Notes: a model not told the origin generated them from the letters alone. Shown: positions 45,253 through 59,060, counted from the stretch's first letter. The stretch is DNA of 64,000 bases from Drechslerella dactyloides (GCA_020064725.1 JAGTWJ010000019.1:4216001-4280000), one strand, 5' to 3'. Numbers and translations are program-made.

Positions 45253-48200
45253 TCACGTTTCGACGGGAAAGTCTGTAAAGAATGTGGGTTAGCAATCCGT
45301 CTGATAGCTTCCTGGTGGAAGGTTTCCGATAAGATACTTACTCTCGGCGCCGAGCAATGTCTCGTCCCGCCAGCTCTCTTCGACCCAATCAGTTAGTGTG
45401 ACTCTCGGAATCTTATCTCTCATTCGGAGGAGATTCCGGATGGCGCCAACTCTGTTCCGATCTTCGTAGGCTACTATGATATGTGTGACTTCACCGTCTT
45501 CAAAATCGTCTACAACGCGACCGTTCCCAAACTCCAACAAGTTCCGGCAGAGCAATAGATTGAGCCCGCCTTTGGGGTCCTTTTGCGAGCGAGACTGGCT
45601 GGCAGCGTCTGGAGTATTCTCCACGCTTGTGAGTATGTTGTTCTTCGCTGCGTTTTCGGGCGTGTCGAGGTAGGCCACCACGTGCTGGAACATCCATCCG
45701 ATAGGTGGATCGATCTCTGACATCTCCTCTTTGAGATTGATGATATCTGTCTGTGAAACCGGGTCTTCGTCTTCCAGCTTGAGTTTCTCGCATTCCCGGA
45801 GTAATTTCCCCAGGTCCTCAGCTGTGACATCACGGCAGTAGCTGTCGCCGTAGCGATCGACGGTACCTTCGTATTTGTCGTCCGTTTCCGGTGGGACGTA
45901 TAGCATGTGTCTTTCTGCCTCCAGTGGGAGGATGCAGCCGGCGTCAAGGCAGTCGTATATCCATTGTGGACGGATGACTTCGATTAGCTTCTTCTTCAAT
46001 GTGAGAACTTTGACGACGGATTTGTCTGCGATGCATTTTACGTCCTCAGCTGCGGCTTCGGATTGGAAGATTTTGCCGCCGGAGGCTTTGACCATTCCTT
46101 CGATCTCGGCTTTGCTTTTCCTGGGCTTTGAGGATTCCGTTATGACCCCTGTCACGAGTATTAGTATTCGGCTCTCTGGAGTATTGGAGTAGGGGGATTA
46201 CGCACAAAAGTTCATATCGTCGAAGAGGTGGTCGTTGTTGACAGACACAGGCTCGACAATTTCATCGGCACCTGCGATTTTGAGCGTTTTCCTGACTCTT
46301 TTAGTGGCTCTCCTACGCTCAATCTGCATATCGTTCTCCTCCTGCGCTTCTTCTATGTTTCGTTTCATACGAAAGAACTCGGCCAGTGTTAACGCCGACT
46401 CCCAGCCTCGATCCTGTCGGAGCTTCATAAAGCGAGGAAACCGGAGTGTCACGCCGGTTTTGAACTGGTCGCTGGGCCCGAGTGAGGCTCCCTTGACGGC
46501 AATAATCAGAGAATCCTCCGGTTTGATCCACTCGTCAGGCTTTTCCGCGTTTCCGGCGGCCAGTTCTATATATTCTGTTGGTGGTCTCCGGGGGTTCCAT
46601 TCATGCCACTTCCCTTCCGTCTGGTGTCTGATTACATTATAATCACCGGCAGTGAAGCCTCCTCCAACCTTGCAGAATGAGTAGAACCGGCCATCCGGCG
46701 CTTTTAGCGCACACATGAAGCTGGACAGACGTCCGCCACGATGCCCTTGGCCGTAGTAGCCACCAACTATTATCAGATCGAAGTTTTCACCCATCTCTTT
46801 CATATATTCTGGCTTCACCTTGAGCCAATCGTCGTTCCGGTCACCTAAAGAGTACACACTTCGAGGATTCTTGATGACAAGACCCTCTGAAGCTTCTGCG
46901 ACAACATCTCGTAACTTTGCCTTGATGTCTTCGACTGTAGTGCCTTCTGTGTAGGTATGGATTTCGAGTCGTCGGTGCACAGCCTGGACTGCGCCCAGGA
47001 GGGCGTTTCTGCGGTCTCGCAGAGTGTAGGCGATCAATGAAGTGTCGTTTAGGTAAAGGATGTCGAACACTCGGAAGAATGGACGATGAGCTGAGGGATC
47101 ATCTGTTCTCTGAGCTATGACCGCGGATTTGAGGCTGCCAAATGCCACCATAGCGTCTTCGATGGGATCCCAGGTCACCATTTCTCCGTCCAAAATGATA
47201 TTTCGAACACCGGGCTTGAAAGCATTTTTCAGGTACCGAGTCAATGCCCCGTTTTCATCATCAACAGAGGACCCGTAGTGGTCGGTGTAGTCCTTCGCCT
47301 TCCTGCTCCAAAACTTGAACTCGCCATCGTCGTTCATATGCAGCTGCATGCGCTCGCCGTCTAGCTTCTCCTCAATCCAGAACACCTTGTCGTCTTCCGT
47401 GGGCTGCATCTTCTTGGTAACCTCATCGAAAGATTTCAGCTGGAACTGTGCCAATTGGGGCTGGAACGTCTGCATCAGCTTTACGCCTTTATCGCTAACA
47501 TTGAGGCGGAATTCCGGGTCCCAGAGCTCCCAGCACACGAGCTTTAGGGATGATGAGACGTTGAACAAGCCGTCGGCATCTTCGTGCCAGCAGTCAAAGA
47601 ATGTCTTTTCGGTTGCCCCTACTTTCATCTGTTTAAGGATGATCTTGATGAGCCATTGGAGTTCCTCGGCGTTCATCCTGGTATAGAACTCTTGCATGAC
47701 GTTGAGGTGATTCTTTGAGTCCTCCGCTAACTGGTCCAGAAGCTCGTTTACTTCATCGATGGTAAGGTCGCCGGGCTCTGTTCTTAGAGCACGCTTGGAT
47801 ATTGCGTCGTAGCATCTGGCGGGGAAGTCTCCGGCTCCGGCAGCTCTGCTATCGCCGCCGATGCGAGGTTGCTTCCAATGTATCAGATTGTATGCATCGT
47901 CGGAGTCTTTGGAGATTCGCAGGACTTTGATCAGCAGGCTGCCCAGCGCTTTCTCTTTCAGCCCGTAGACGCTCCTCTCTCGATCCCTGTCCGGCATGAT
48001 GAGCCGGAACGCCGGCCAGATGTCGTTGCCGACATCTTTCCTCCACCGCGTGATGAATCGATTGATAATGTCTCGTCGCTTTTCCTGTGGCTTTTTCTGG
48101 TGGGTTTGTTTCCGGGGTCCTGATACTGGTTTCTTGAGGTTTGCTAGCAGCGGGTTGAACAGTTCTCTGGGCAGGACGCTGAAGGGCAGGCTTGGTTTCG

Positions 48201-48321
48201 TGTTCCTGGGCCTGTTTGGATACTTCAGGTCCACGTCCTCCTTCTCTTGGGTGATGCGGCGGCTGTCGGTGAACTCGTCTTCCTCGTCTTCGTCCATGCG
48301 CATGTCCCTGCTCCTCGGCAT
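45253..48321 (-). CDS. LIG4: DNA ligase IV
   Basis: The ATP-dependent ligase of non-homologous end joining, acting with Lif1/XRCC4. Exons are 46206-48321, 45342-46148 and 45253-45272 (980 residues). The N-terminal DNA-binding domain runs to about residue 290. The adenylation domain has the nucleotide-accepting lysine in EEKLDGERM, then the conserved ILDGEMVTWD, ASEGLVIKNP and WLKVKPEYM. The OB domain includes FCKVGGG and LRFPRF. After the junction at about 705, two BRCT repeats follow (SGGKIFQSEAA... PQWIYDCLDAG; then HIIVAYEDRNRVG... TLTDWVEESWRDETLL). The last exon is 20 nt. The first BRCT begins NFWVITES, where most ligases have FCV. The LIG4 start lies 347 bp from VPS41, divergent. Confidence 0.96.
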
Positions 48322-48668
48322 TTTGAATAACTATGATATACTGCGGAAGTTGGCGCCTGCAGGAAGATTTATTTGGCCGACGCCTGCGCGCGATTAAATG
48401 CTCTTCGTCGCTTCACGCGTGGAGGAGATCGATGTTGAAGACTGTCGCGTCCTCAGATGACGCATTGCCAAAGACGAAGCCAAGGAAGATTGGAGAGCGC
48501 GGGCGTGCGTTGCGTCGAACGGCGGAACAAGCTGCCGCTGACTCGCTGTGAACGTTACCCCGGATTGGGCACCCGCAGCCGTCGCGATTCCCTGTTCGTC
48601 ACCCAGCAGTTGGCCATGATTCTGGCTGCGACAAAGCCTCCTTCGCCCGCCGTGTCACTCCAACCGCG
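48322..48668. promoter_or_regulatory. Divergent promoter LIG4 / VPS41
   Basis: 347 bp shared upstream region; no coding sequence recognised and no specific site claimed. Confidence 0.45.
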
Positions 48669-51600
48669 ATGGAGCCGTCGTCCTCATCATCCCCGGTCCC
48701 TAGCCCGCTCAAGGAGGAGGATATCCCCTCAATCCCAATCTCAGCCGTCAAGCTGACCGACACTGCCGATGGCGACCCCAGGGCTACCGAAGCGACCACC
48801 GCCAGTGTTGTCCAGGACCCGGATCGCGACGCCGATGCCGGTCAGGCCTCCACCGATGGTCAGGCGGGCGGGGCGGAAGATGGAGCTGGTGAAGAGGGAG
48901 AGGAAGAAGAAGAAGAGGAGGAGCCGAAGCTGAAATATGTCCGACTCACGCCTTCGATGGGGAATGTCTATCGAAACGGCGATGCGACAAGCACAGCTGT
49001 TGTCGCGGGCGATAAACTGGTGGGACTGGTGTTCCAGTAAGACTCGAGTCTACTCGATGCTCGACTTTGCTAACTCGATGGGGAAGCACAGATTATCGGC
49101 ACGCATAACGGAAACATCGTATGTCCCTACCCCTAGAAGGCGCTTCGGGATCTTTATTTACTAACGGGAAACCAGCATATCTTATCGCTGCCGTCGCTTC
49201 ATCCGCTCCTGGTGTACCACGCGCATACGGCTTCCGTAACCTCACTTTCCGTATCACCACCCATACCACCACCATCTTCGGCGTATTGGCACGATAATAC
49301 AGCTGCGCCCACGGCTTCGTCGCCTCTTCATATCGCTACGTCCTCGCTCGACGGCTATACCTGTATTACGAACTTGCAAGACCTGAAGAATGCGTCCCGG
49401 ACGAACTTCTCGCGGCCCGTCTCGGCCATCGCACTTTCACCAACATTCAAGCATGACAGATTGTTCTTGTCTGGCGGGCGAGCCGGGAACCTGATTGTGT
49501 CGACCGCTACTCCTAACACGACGTCCACGGCTTCTCTTGGATCGCAGACCGGAGGATCATGGTTACCTTGGGGAGGGGGATCGAAAGACACCATACTCCA
49601 TTCCGGGGAGGGCGCGGTTAGCACGATCGCCTGGAGTCGGGTGTCCCCCAGGTTTGTGGTATGGGCGAATGAAAGTAGCATTAAGATCATGAGAAGCCAT
49701 ATCACTACATTTCGGGGTGACCGGATAGACCGAGCTGGCGAATGGCGGAGGATCAGCGCCATCGAACGGCCGGAGGAGGTTCCGGAAGAGATGGCGGCCA
49801 GCTGGAAAGTCCGAGTGGAATGGATCGATCTAGAGACCCTGGAGAAGAGAGCAGAGGAGATCGAGAACGAAGAAGGCAAGGGAAAAGGGCACATGGTCAA
49901 GAAGAAGAAAATTGTGGGACATAAAATCAAACGGGGCGGCGGCAAGGAACGCTTGCTCCTCGGTTGGGGCCCTGTGATATGGGTCATTGATGTTTATGGG
50001 GGAGATGGGTTTGTGATACATGCTTCGCCTTCAGCTAAAGGTAAAGCTGCCGTCGAGTCCAACGAAGGTAGGGCCTGGGGGTGGGCGGAGATTGTCCATG
50101 TGTTAGTGATCCCTCCAGTTAGTGTTTATCTTTTCCCGTCCGTGTACTGATACTTTGCAGCGTCCAAACCGACTGCACGATTGCTGGTCTTACGCTCTAT
50201 AACCCCTCTCAAGTCCTTTTTCTTGCATATCTCACCGCCGAGAAGCCAAAGGAGCCCGAAGAATCCGAAGAGGCAACCACGACGACCACAAGTTCGCTTG
50301 CTCCCCGCAGGCGAATTGCTCATCGTGCAAATGCCCTTGCCCCCGAACTCAGGATCGTGGATCTGGTTACGGCCTCTGAGATCAGTGCGGATAGCTTGAT
50401 GATGTCTCGATACGAAACCCTATCCGCCAATGACTATCATCTTTCTTTCCTGCCTCCGACACTACATCCGTCCAAACCGCCGTCGCGGGGTGTGTTGTCT
50501 CCTGAACCACCCAGTTCGCCAAATCAAGGGGGTCCTCCTGAGGGGGGGGTAGGTGTCGGCAGCATCTGGAACGCGGGAATTCACGCGACAACATTGTTTA
50601 GTTCTGGCGCTAGCATACTGTCGAGATCTAATAGCTTTTCGACAGAAAGGGCTGGTAGCAGCAAAGGAGGCGACAGCACCCCGAGATCGTCACTCAAAGG
50701 CCTGTTTTTGAAATCATCGAAGCCAAAATCTCCAATGGAAGGACGAGAAAACGTACCTGGGTGGAAAATATACATCTCTTCACCTTACGATTGCATATTT
50801 GCTACCGAGCGTGGAAAGAAAGACAGATTGAACTGGTTGCTCGATCGGCATCGGTTCGCGGAAGCATGGAATCTTGTTGACAGATACCCGGACATCATAT
50901 CGGAATCTGCTATTGTTGATGATACCGACGAGGACGGCAACGAAACCGACGATATAAGTATCGCTGAAAATAACAAGAGCCTTTATTCTGCGCCGATGAA
51001 AGAGAAGCGGAGAATTGGAGAGCTGTGGCTAGGCGAACTCGTGCGGGAAGAAAAATGGGAAGAGGCCGCCGAGGTATCCGACAAGGTATTAGATACAAGT
51101 CCTCGATGGGAGAGCTGGATATGGGTGTTTTTGAAAGCTGGGAAGCTACGAGAGATCACACCTCACGTTCCAATCAAGGAGCTGCGGCCGCCAATTCCGA
51201 CTCTACCATATGACACCATTCTTGGAAAATATCTGGACGAAGATTGGGCAATGTTCGAAGCTCTGATACAGACCTGGCCTTCCGAAATCTATGACAACAC
51301 TGAAATTGCAAAAGCGGTCCAGAAGAAACTGAAAGATAGAGGCGAGGCTGGTCTAAAGAAGGGTCAAGTCGGCTGGCGACGGTTACACAACTGCCTTGCG
51401 ATCTTGTATACCCACACAGCAAGGCATACCGAAGCTCTGAAAGAGTACATCATGCTGAAGAACGCAGAGGAGGCGATAAAACTTGCCAAAGAGTACAACA
51501 TTCTCAGTGGTGCCATCCGAGGCCATGTTGCTGAGTGGCTCTGGCTCGGTGTCGATGACAAAATGTCTAAATCCGCTAGCAAGTCCGAGCTAGAGGCACA

Positions 51601-52810
51601 AACAAAGGAGAATGTACAATTGCTTGTACACGAAGGATGGGATCATGAGGGCTCCGGAATCACAATGGAGGAAGTAGTCAAGGAATTGAAATCCGCAGAG
51701 GAGCTGCTACTCTTGTTTTTTTATCTGAAAGAACTCTGGGTCCGCGACAAGCAGGCTGCGTTTACGGGAATCGGGATACGTGGCCGCCTTCAGCCGTTCG
51801 GTGACCTTATCGTTGCATCCTTCGCAGAGTACGACAGGGGATCGCTCATGGAATTCTTGCAAACGAGCGAGGATTACGACTTCGAGAAAGCTGTTAAGAT
51901 CTGCGAAAGGCGCAGGTACATTGATGAGCTGGTCTATCTTTACTCTCTAACGGGCCAGACGAAACGGGCTCTCTTCCTCATCATCAATGAAAAGAGGGAT
52001 GTTGCGGCCGCCATCGACTTTGCCAAAACCCGCGATGACCCAGAGCTTTGGAATGATCTCTTGGAGTACGGAATGGATAAACCTCCCTTCATCCTCGGCC
52101 TGCTCGAGCACGTGGGGACAAGTTTGGATCCGATCAAGCTGGTCAAGAGGATACCAAACGGACTGGAGGTTTCCGGATTAAAGGAGGGACTCACAAAGAT
52201 GCTCAGGGAACACGAGATACAGTGGAGTTTGAGCGCTGGTGTAGCCAGGTGCCTAAGCGGGGAAGTCAATGCCGGCATGGACAGGTTAAGGACTGGAAGA
52301 CGAAGAGGCGTCAAATTCGATATAGTGGCAGGCGATGCTGCATCAATTTCAACTGTCACCGAGAAGGATGAAAAAGGAAAAGGGAAGGAGCAAGAGACAG
52401 AGCTGGACAAGCTTAAATCTGTCGGGAACTCGGGTTGCGGAATATGCAAGCATGTTTTCGAGCAACATGAACCGGAAACACTGGTTGCTTTTGCTTGCGG
52501 ACATGTCTTCCATCTTCGGTGTCTGCTGAAGAAGCAAAAATGGCTAAAGAAACATCCAAAGGCTCGACAGTATGGTTATCGGTCCGAAGACGAAGGGGTA
52601 AGCGATGAGGATGAAGGAGAAGAGGAAGAGGAGGATGCTATCGAGAAGATCATCTTCAGAGCAGACCGTGCTATGGCAGATGCCGCTGACCAGCCGGACT
52701 ATGGTGGTCTTAGGATTATGAGCGTTGCTGAGAAGGTGACCCGGGCAGCATTGATCCGGCAGAAGATAGACATGGGTTGTCCGTTGGAGGTGAAACGCAT
52801 GATACTTTGA
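48669..52810 (+). CDS. VPS41: HOPS subunit Vps41
   Basis: A Ypt7 effector in the HOPS tether, and a cargo factor of the AP-3 route to the vacuole. Exons are 48669-49019, 49092-49118, 49176-50101 and 50161-52810 (1317 residues). The N-terminus is acidic and disordered; the beta-propeller begins at LKYVRLTPSMGNVYRNGDA and contains GTHNGNIHILSL and LVYHAHTASVTSLSV. The long helical clathrin-heavy-chain-like repeat domain spans about 600-1150 (LLDRHRFAEAWNLV, YIDELVYLYSLTGQTKRAL). A C-terminal RING-H2-like part follows (CGICKHVF, then CGHVFHLRC), but the last zinc pair is incomplete: GCPLE where a CPxC is expected. The donor of intron 1 is uncertain. GTGGGA right after KL gives the best join (AGDKLIIGTHNG), although GTAAGA nearby looks stronger but breaks the frame. 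Exon 2 is a 27-nt microexon. Confidence 0.93.
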
Positions 52811-53450
52811 TTTTGCTTCACGTGCTTGTTTTCAGCATTAGCCCGTCGAAGACCCCCGGGTTTGGCAAGTATCGGGCCTTGAGATATCTTAATTTTGCTT
52901 GTAGCTTGTGGAATCACTTGCAGATTTGGGTGGCCTGACAGGGAGTTTATTATTTTACGAAGAACCTGGATACCAAGAAGCTATCTTGCATACGAATAGA
53001 TTAGAAGCCTTGGATTTTTTAGTTCGCCGTTTCCGTGCGTTTGCGTGTACATATGTACAAGACATACTGGACAGCGTCCTCAAGACTAAGCTTGTATATG
53101 GGTTTGAACCCTCCGCTTGCAGCTTTGTGATGTTGTAGAATGCGTGTTGGCTGTAGACATGGGGCAGCGTGCATGGGCAGAAGCTATCCTTGACAAACTG
53201 AGCAGCTTGTTTACTTTCGAGATAAACAACATCCCGCTTCATCCAACCTTCGAGGGCACGACTTGCAATACGCAATCTACGAATAGCGACTACGAAGGTG
53301 AAGAAGACCGATCGCAATCGCCGCTATCCGCTACTCGCCAGCTCCAAGAAAACCCTGGACTCTCCGCTCTGGAATAATGCAATCGATACCTCTGCCTGCT
53401 GATTGGCCACAAACAACACTGCGTTCTCGAGCTTGATATCGCCCCACGCG
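52811..53450. other. Intergenic, VPS41 3' end to APC1 start
   Basis: 640 bp in tandem plus orientation; no gene seen. Contains the APC1 promoter. Confidence 0.55.
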
Positions 53451-56400
53451 ATGGCTCAGGTCGCCACTCTCGGTGTCCACCAGCCGACTGCGCTGCAGTA
53501 TTGCTTCGCGGAGAAGCTCCTTCCGGACCCGCCTCCTCCGAACTCGTATCAATGGACGCTATCACCCCATGTTCCCGACGAAGAGCTGCTCGTTGTCAAC
53601 GACACGGTCATCTGGTCGCAAGGCGGCATCATCCAACGAGTTTACCGATACACTGCAGAGAAGCAACAAGTACAGCAGGCATTATTCGCGTGGTTTTTCG
53701 ACGATGACGGCATTTTTACCGAAAAGAAAGACGGCAAAAGGCGGAAGGGAGCTGCGAACCACGATACTGATCTTAAGAGGAAGAAGTCGACATGGAATTC
53801 GAAGTCAAGAACTTATGCTACGCAATTGGGGAGCTTCCCCAAGATGAAGAGGAAACAGAAGGATGTTGCCTTCATGGACATCGACGAGGACGAACCGGCG
53901 GAAGATGATGACTCAATGTTCGAGGAAACCGGGAACAGGGCATTGGTCGTCTTGCTTAAGAACGAGGCGTTCATCTACTTTCTGACGGGGACGAGCTACG
54001 TCGTTCACCTGCCGTGCGAAATACAATATGCCTTGGCCGCACCAAATGGTGTAATGCTCCAGGGGAAATTCTCGATGTCGGATGTCCCCAGGCTATTCAT
54101 TCTCAAGGATCCACTGTCGGATCTTGGAATGGTTCTCGACCAAGATGGGAGCTGCGCGATGGACCCGGGCGAGGAGATTTTGTTCATGGAGAAGATCCAA
54201 CAGAAAGGCGTTGGGATGCACTCGAAGCATGCCACCGAAGTCATTATTGCGGTCACAAGGAACGTTCAACAGGGCAACATCACGATCTGGCAGGCGAAAT
54301 ACATCCCGCAAAGTCAAATTGGGGGTAGCGGAAAGAGAACGCCATCCTTAGCAGGTACAATGTCGAAGCGTCGATCTTCGTTCGGTGCTGGTACTGGCGC
54401 TGCTACACCCGCTGTCCCCAACCCGAGTATGATTAGCCCCGAGCAGAGCATCAGACTGGATTTCGACAAAGAGAAGACATCGAACCGGAGAGTCAGCTCA
54501 CTTGTTGCGCGTGCGGACCTTGGTGGCTCGGTTGACAGAATCTCCTTCAACGACATGGCGAAGGCTGGATCTACCTCGTTCCGTGATGGCCCACCAATCG
54601 ACGCGTTGCTGGATGAGCTTAACAGTAATATCAACTTGGAAAATCTTGGACAGACTGAGATTAACAGCCTTCGGAACGAGATTCTATTCTCAAAGATCGA
54701 AAGACTGCCCTATGGCCTCGGCGCTGAGCCGCTCACATCTACAACAATACCCCGTATCTTTGTCGTACTCGCCCCACGGATGTCTACTGCAAACGAAAAT
54801 GAAGGCCAGCGAGCTATTCTCGTGATTGTCAACCCTGCTGAATCCAGGATGCTCCAAGTTATTCTCCAGTTGCCGGCGCTTCTCCCTGCCTATGCCGCAA
54901 GAAAACGTTCCCTTAGAAAGGTCACGTTGATCGATGTCTTGCAGAAGTCAGCCAAGGACGTGGTTCAGCTTCTGGATAACGATGTTACCAAGCTACTGGT
55001 TCTTAACGAAGAAGGGCGTTTGGAACTCGGTGCTCCATGGTGCCCTATCATCAACCTCCCGTTTCCCACGAGCCTCGCACGCTCAAATATGCATCTCCCG
55101 GGCCAAATGCGAAAGCAGAAGCGCGATTTTGCCCGATCTCTCTCTCTTCCTCTCGGCAAGATCACTGGCCTGATGTACCCTGAAGCGCATGGGCGAGTTT
55201 CCATCGTTGATGAGAAAGGTGCCATCCATCGTCTCGCGATCCAGATATCTCCGAAAGATGAATTTGTCAAACAAGCCCTCGACACAGCACGCTACGTCCT
55301 TCCGGCGCAAAGGGGCGGCGAGACTATGTCGGTTGTTTGGATGGAAATCATGCGCAGCAAGTCGGCAATGAAGAATTTCGCACTGTCTGATTCCGGTACA
55401 ACGCTTGAAGAGTGGAGGAGCTTTGTCATGACAATAATGTTGCTCGGGGTATCAGCCCTTCCACCAGTCATTCGAAAGCCCCGGAGGCGAAGTGGCCTTG
55501 CGCGCATCTCAAGTGCGAGTTCTGCAACGTGGGAGGATATGATGATGGATGACTATGACATTGGTCCTCAGGCGGATTTCATGCGTTCCACCGCTTGGGA
55601 ATGGATAGCTGAGGTTGAGGAGCAGAGAACAGAGGGGCCGAGAGGGCCTTCTCTGACCTCCGGTACCTTGAACTCGGCTTTGAGAGCAAAGAAGAACGCA
55701 TATTTCCTCGACTGTATAACTGCGGCTCGTGAATTTCTGACCACGAAAGAAGGCAAGGGTATCGAGAAAGAACTCTTCACAAAGAGCAATGAGCCTGAAG
55801 TACGTAGGACGTCCTTCGCGATGTTGATCGTTGGGCTGCATATCCTTCGCGAAGAGTGGAAATTGGATCTTTCCATGGAGCCAGCAGTCAGGAAAATGGG
55901 AGCGCTTCTCGTTCAGATGTGTCTTTGGATGGGATGGCTTGGATGGGTCAGTGGGTATATGGCTGATGATATTGAGATGGAGAGTTGGGAATTCGATGAC
56001 TGTGAGTGACCCTAATGAGCTCAGCGGTGATGAATGCTGACTCGTTGTAGCCCGATTTCCTGATGCCGCAGTCCCAGAACCCGGTTTCAAGCAACCATCT
56101 ATCTATGACTGGCTGGTCGAATGTTTCCAAGATCAGTCCAGGGCTGTCCAGATTCCCTTCATGACCTTGCATGACATCGTGGTCCCGAAATCAAACGAGC
56201 TCCAGAACACTAGCCACTACTGTGCACACATCACACCCAAAACCCGAATCATTACAGACCTCTACTCCCAAATCCGAAACTCAGAAGAGAAGAACTTTGA
56301 AAATGCTGTGACACAGATGATAAAGTTGGGCCTCACTTGGGGTTTCATTGAAAAGCTGCCAGAGGGAATTGCGATTCCTTTCATCGAAACTATCACTCGA

Positions 56401-59060
56401 GTACAAGAGAGCCCACCGACATCATGGGGTGAATTCGCACTCGAACTAGTATCACGGAAGGATCTAAAGCTCGTTCTGACCGGACAAGGGCGGAACCAAG
56501 CTGCCAGATGGACAAACGTAAGTCTGAATTCTCGTTGAGCGTGAATCTAACAAGGGTGCTAACGACATGGTTTGTAGCCACCCTACCATGAAAGCATCCG
56601 AGATGCCCACACTATCTGTGCTACGACGCTCGAGCCTGAAACTATAGGTGCCTTTGATGGTACGGCGGAGATGGATCGTACCAACATAACTCGGTTGATT
56701 TGGCCCGACGACCGACGCTGGAATGAAGTCGTCAGATTACTGCAGTCATCTAGGCCATGTGCAGTCAAATTTGTTCCAGATCAGAATATGGTTGAACAGG
56801 AGCAGATCGAACGACAGCAGTTCCTGGCGCAACATGTTGCGATGCGAACACTAGCCGTTCCGTCCGGTCGAGGGCTCCTCTATTATAGCGCAAGGATTCC
56901 GCTTCTCACCGAAAAGTTCCCCACGCCAGGTTTTAATCTTACTAGCATCATGAAACCCGGAGGATTTACTGTTTCGGCCGACAAAGTGAACTACACAGAA
57001 GAAAAGGTCTGCTGGGCATTTTTTCATGCAGGCGTAGCAGCTGGGTTGAGTATTTCGAGAGAAGCGCAGGACATTGACACTTCTTGGATTGTGTTCAACA
57101 AACCCAGCGAGCTTAGTAACCGCCACGCCGGATTTCTGTTGGCACTTGGATTGAATGGCCATCTTAAGTCGATAGCTAAGTGGGATGCTTTCAACTACTT
57201 GACGCCGAAACACACCATGACTTGTATCGGACTTTTGCTGGGCCTTGCCGCGTCGTACCTGGGGACTATGGACAACATGATCACTAAGCTCCTCTCAGTT
57301 CACGTGGTGCGGCTCCTTCCTCAGGGTTCGGCGGACTTGAACCTCTCTCCGTTGACTCAGACTGCGGGTATCATGGGGGTAGGCCTCCTTTATTACAATA
57401 CCCAGCACCGACGGATGAGCGAGATGCTACTCTCTGAGATTGAGGAGGTCGAAAATCTGGATCCAGCAGCGCCGCCTGATAATCTTCGCGATGAAGGTTA
57501 CAGACTGGCCGCTGGTTTCGCCCTTGGCTTTATCAATCTCGCTAAAGGACATGATCTCAAAGCGTTACAAGATCTGAGTATTGTCACAAGGTTACTCGGT
57601 ATCGCTGTTGGAAGCAAGAACATTGAGATGATACATTCACTCGACAAGTCAACCGCATCCGCGACGGTAGCCCTTGCGCTAATATACATGAAGACGAATG
57701 ACGAGGCGCTGGCGAAGAAGATTGACGTACCGGATACAACGGCATTGATGGATTACGTCCGTCCTGATATCTTTTTGCTCCGAACGCTGGCAAAACATTT
57801 GATTATGTGGGACAACATCGACCCTTCTCTGGACTGGATTGGCAACAATTTCCCTAGTTGTCTGAAGACCCAATGGAAACTGGATATGATCAAACAAATG
57901 GATAGCACCCATTTGCCCCTATTCAATATCGTTGGAGGACTTTGTTTCGCAATTGGGTTGAAGTATGCCGGTACCATGAACGAGAAGGCTCGGGACACTC
58001 TTCTATATTTCCTGGACCAGTTTACGAGACTGTGTTCACTTTCTGGTGAGACTGCTTATTCCTTTAGATGAATTACTTCTTGCTAACCCCTGTTGCAGCT
58101 ACAAACTATGATCAGAAGCTGTCAAGGGCCACCGCTCGGAACTGCCAAGCAGTTGTGGCTCTATCTGCTGCGACAGTTGTGGCGGGCTCTGGCGACATTG
58201 CTGTTTTACGACGCCTCCGCCGAATGCATGGAAAGGTTGATGGCGATATTCCATTCGGCAGCCATCTTGCAACTCACATAGCAATTGGAGTGCTTTTTCT
58301 GGCTGGCGGTACCTACACATTCGGAACTTCAAACCTTGCAGTTGGATCACTTCTGTTGGCATTCTACCCGCTCTACCCTAACAGTATTCTTGATAACCGT
58401 TCCCACCTACAAGCCTTCCGCCATTTTTGGGTCCTGGCAGTAGAGCCGAGAACATTGGTACCCCGCGAGGTTGAGACCAATAGACCGATTCCAATGCCGG
58501 TCGAAATTACGATGAAGGATGGAACTGTTCGCAGGAGCGCCGCTCCATGCATACTTCCGGAGCTAGAGAGCGTGGCAGCGGTCAAGACAGTACGACCTGG
58601 GTGGTGGCCCGCAGTTCTAGACTTCCAGGGCAACCCGGAGCATCTGACAGCCTTTCAACGGACTCAAACGATATACGTGCAGCCGCGCCCTCCACAGTTC
58701 GGGGCCAGCTCGATGTACATTTCCACATTCATAGCACTGGATGAGGAATATGGGAGCACCCTTACTGGCTTCGAGTGGCTGCTCGGCCTCCGTCCGCTGA
58801 TATCACTAGATCAACCTGAGAAGTCCTGGCTCCTGCCCCACGATGGTGGAAGTCCAGTAAATGCAACGATGAGAGATACGACGGTAGATTCGCGATTGTT
58901 GATGGAGAGGACGAGTTTGACTGGGGTTAACGCGGATCGGTTGAGAAATATCAAGCTGCTGTTCGCATTTGTTGACTGGTTGGGCGGCGATGGACTGATG
59001 TGCATGAGCAAGCCTGGGGTGGAGAGATTGAGGGCTGCAGTTTGGACGGCCTTCTCATGA
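53451..59060 (+). CDS. APC1: Anaphase-promoting complex subunit 1 (BimE/Cut4)
   Basis: The largest scaffold of the APC/C ubiquitin ligase, which drives anaphase onset and mitotic exit. Exons are 53451-56001, 56051-56517, 56578-58045 and 58099-59060 (1815 residues). The N-terminal half forms the beta-propeller (VVNDTVIWSQGG, IYFLTGTSYVVHLP, GNITIWQAKYIPQ). Two low-complexity loops with Ser/Arg interrupt it (EKKDGKRRKG..., MSKRRSSFGAG). The C-terminal half carries proteasome/cyclosome (PC) repeats: HAGFLLALGLNGHLK, MTCIGLLLGLAASYLGTMD, AGIMGVGLLYYNTQHRRMSE, RLAAGFALGFINLAKGHDL, and THIAIGVLFLAGGTYTFG. Upstream frame extends without ATG, so the first ATG at 53451 (MAQVATLGVHQPTALQ) is chosen. 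Three short introns with GCTAAC or GCTGAC. Confidence 0.95.

Noticed and set aside
55509..56090. A 193-codon minus frame opposite APC1
   Set aside because: Shadow of APC1 exon 1; the sense frame carries conserved APC1 sequence.
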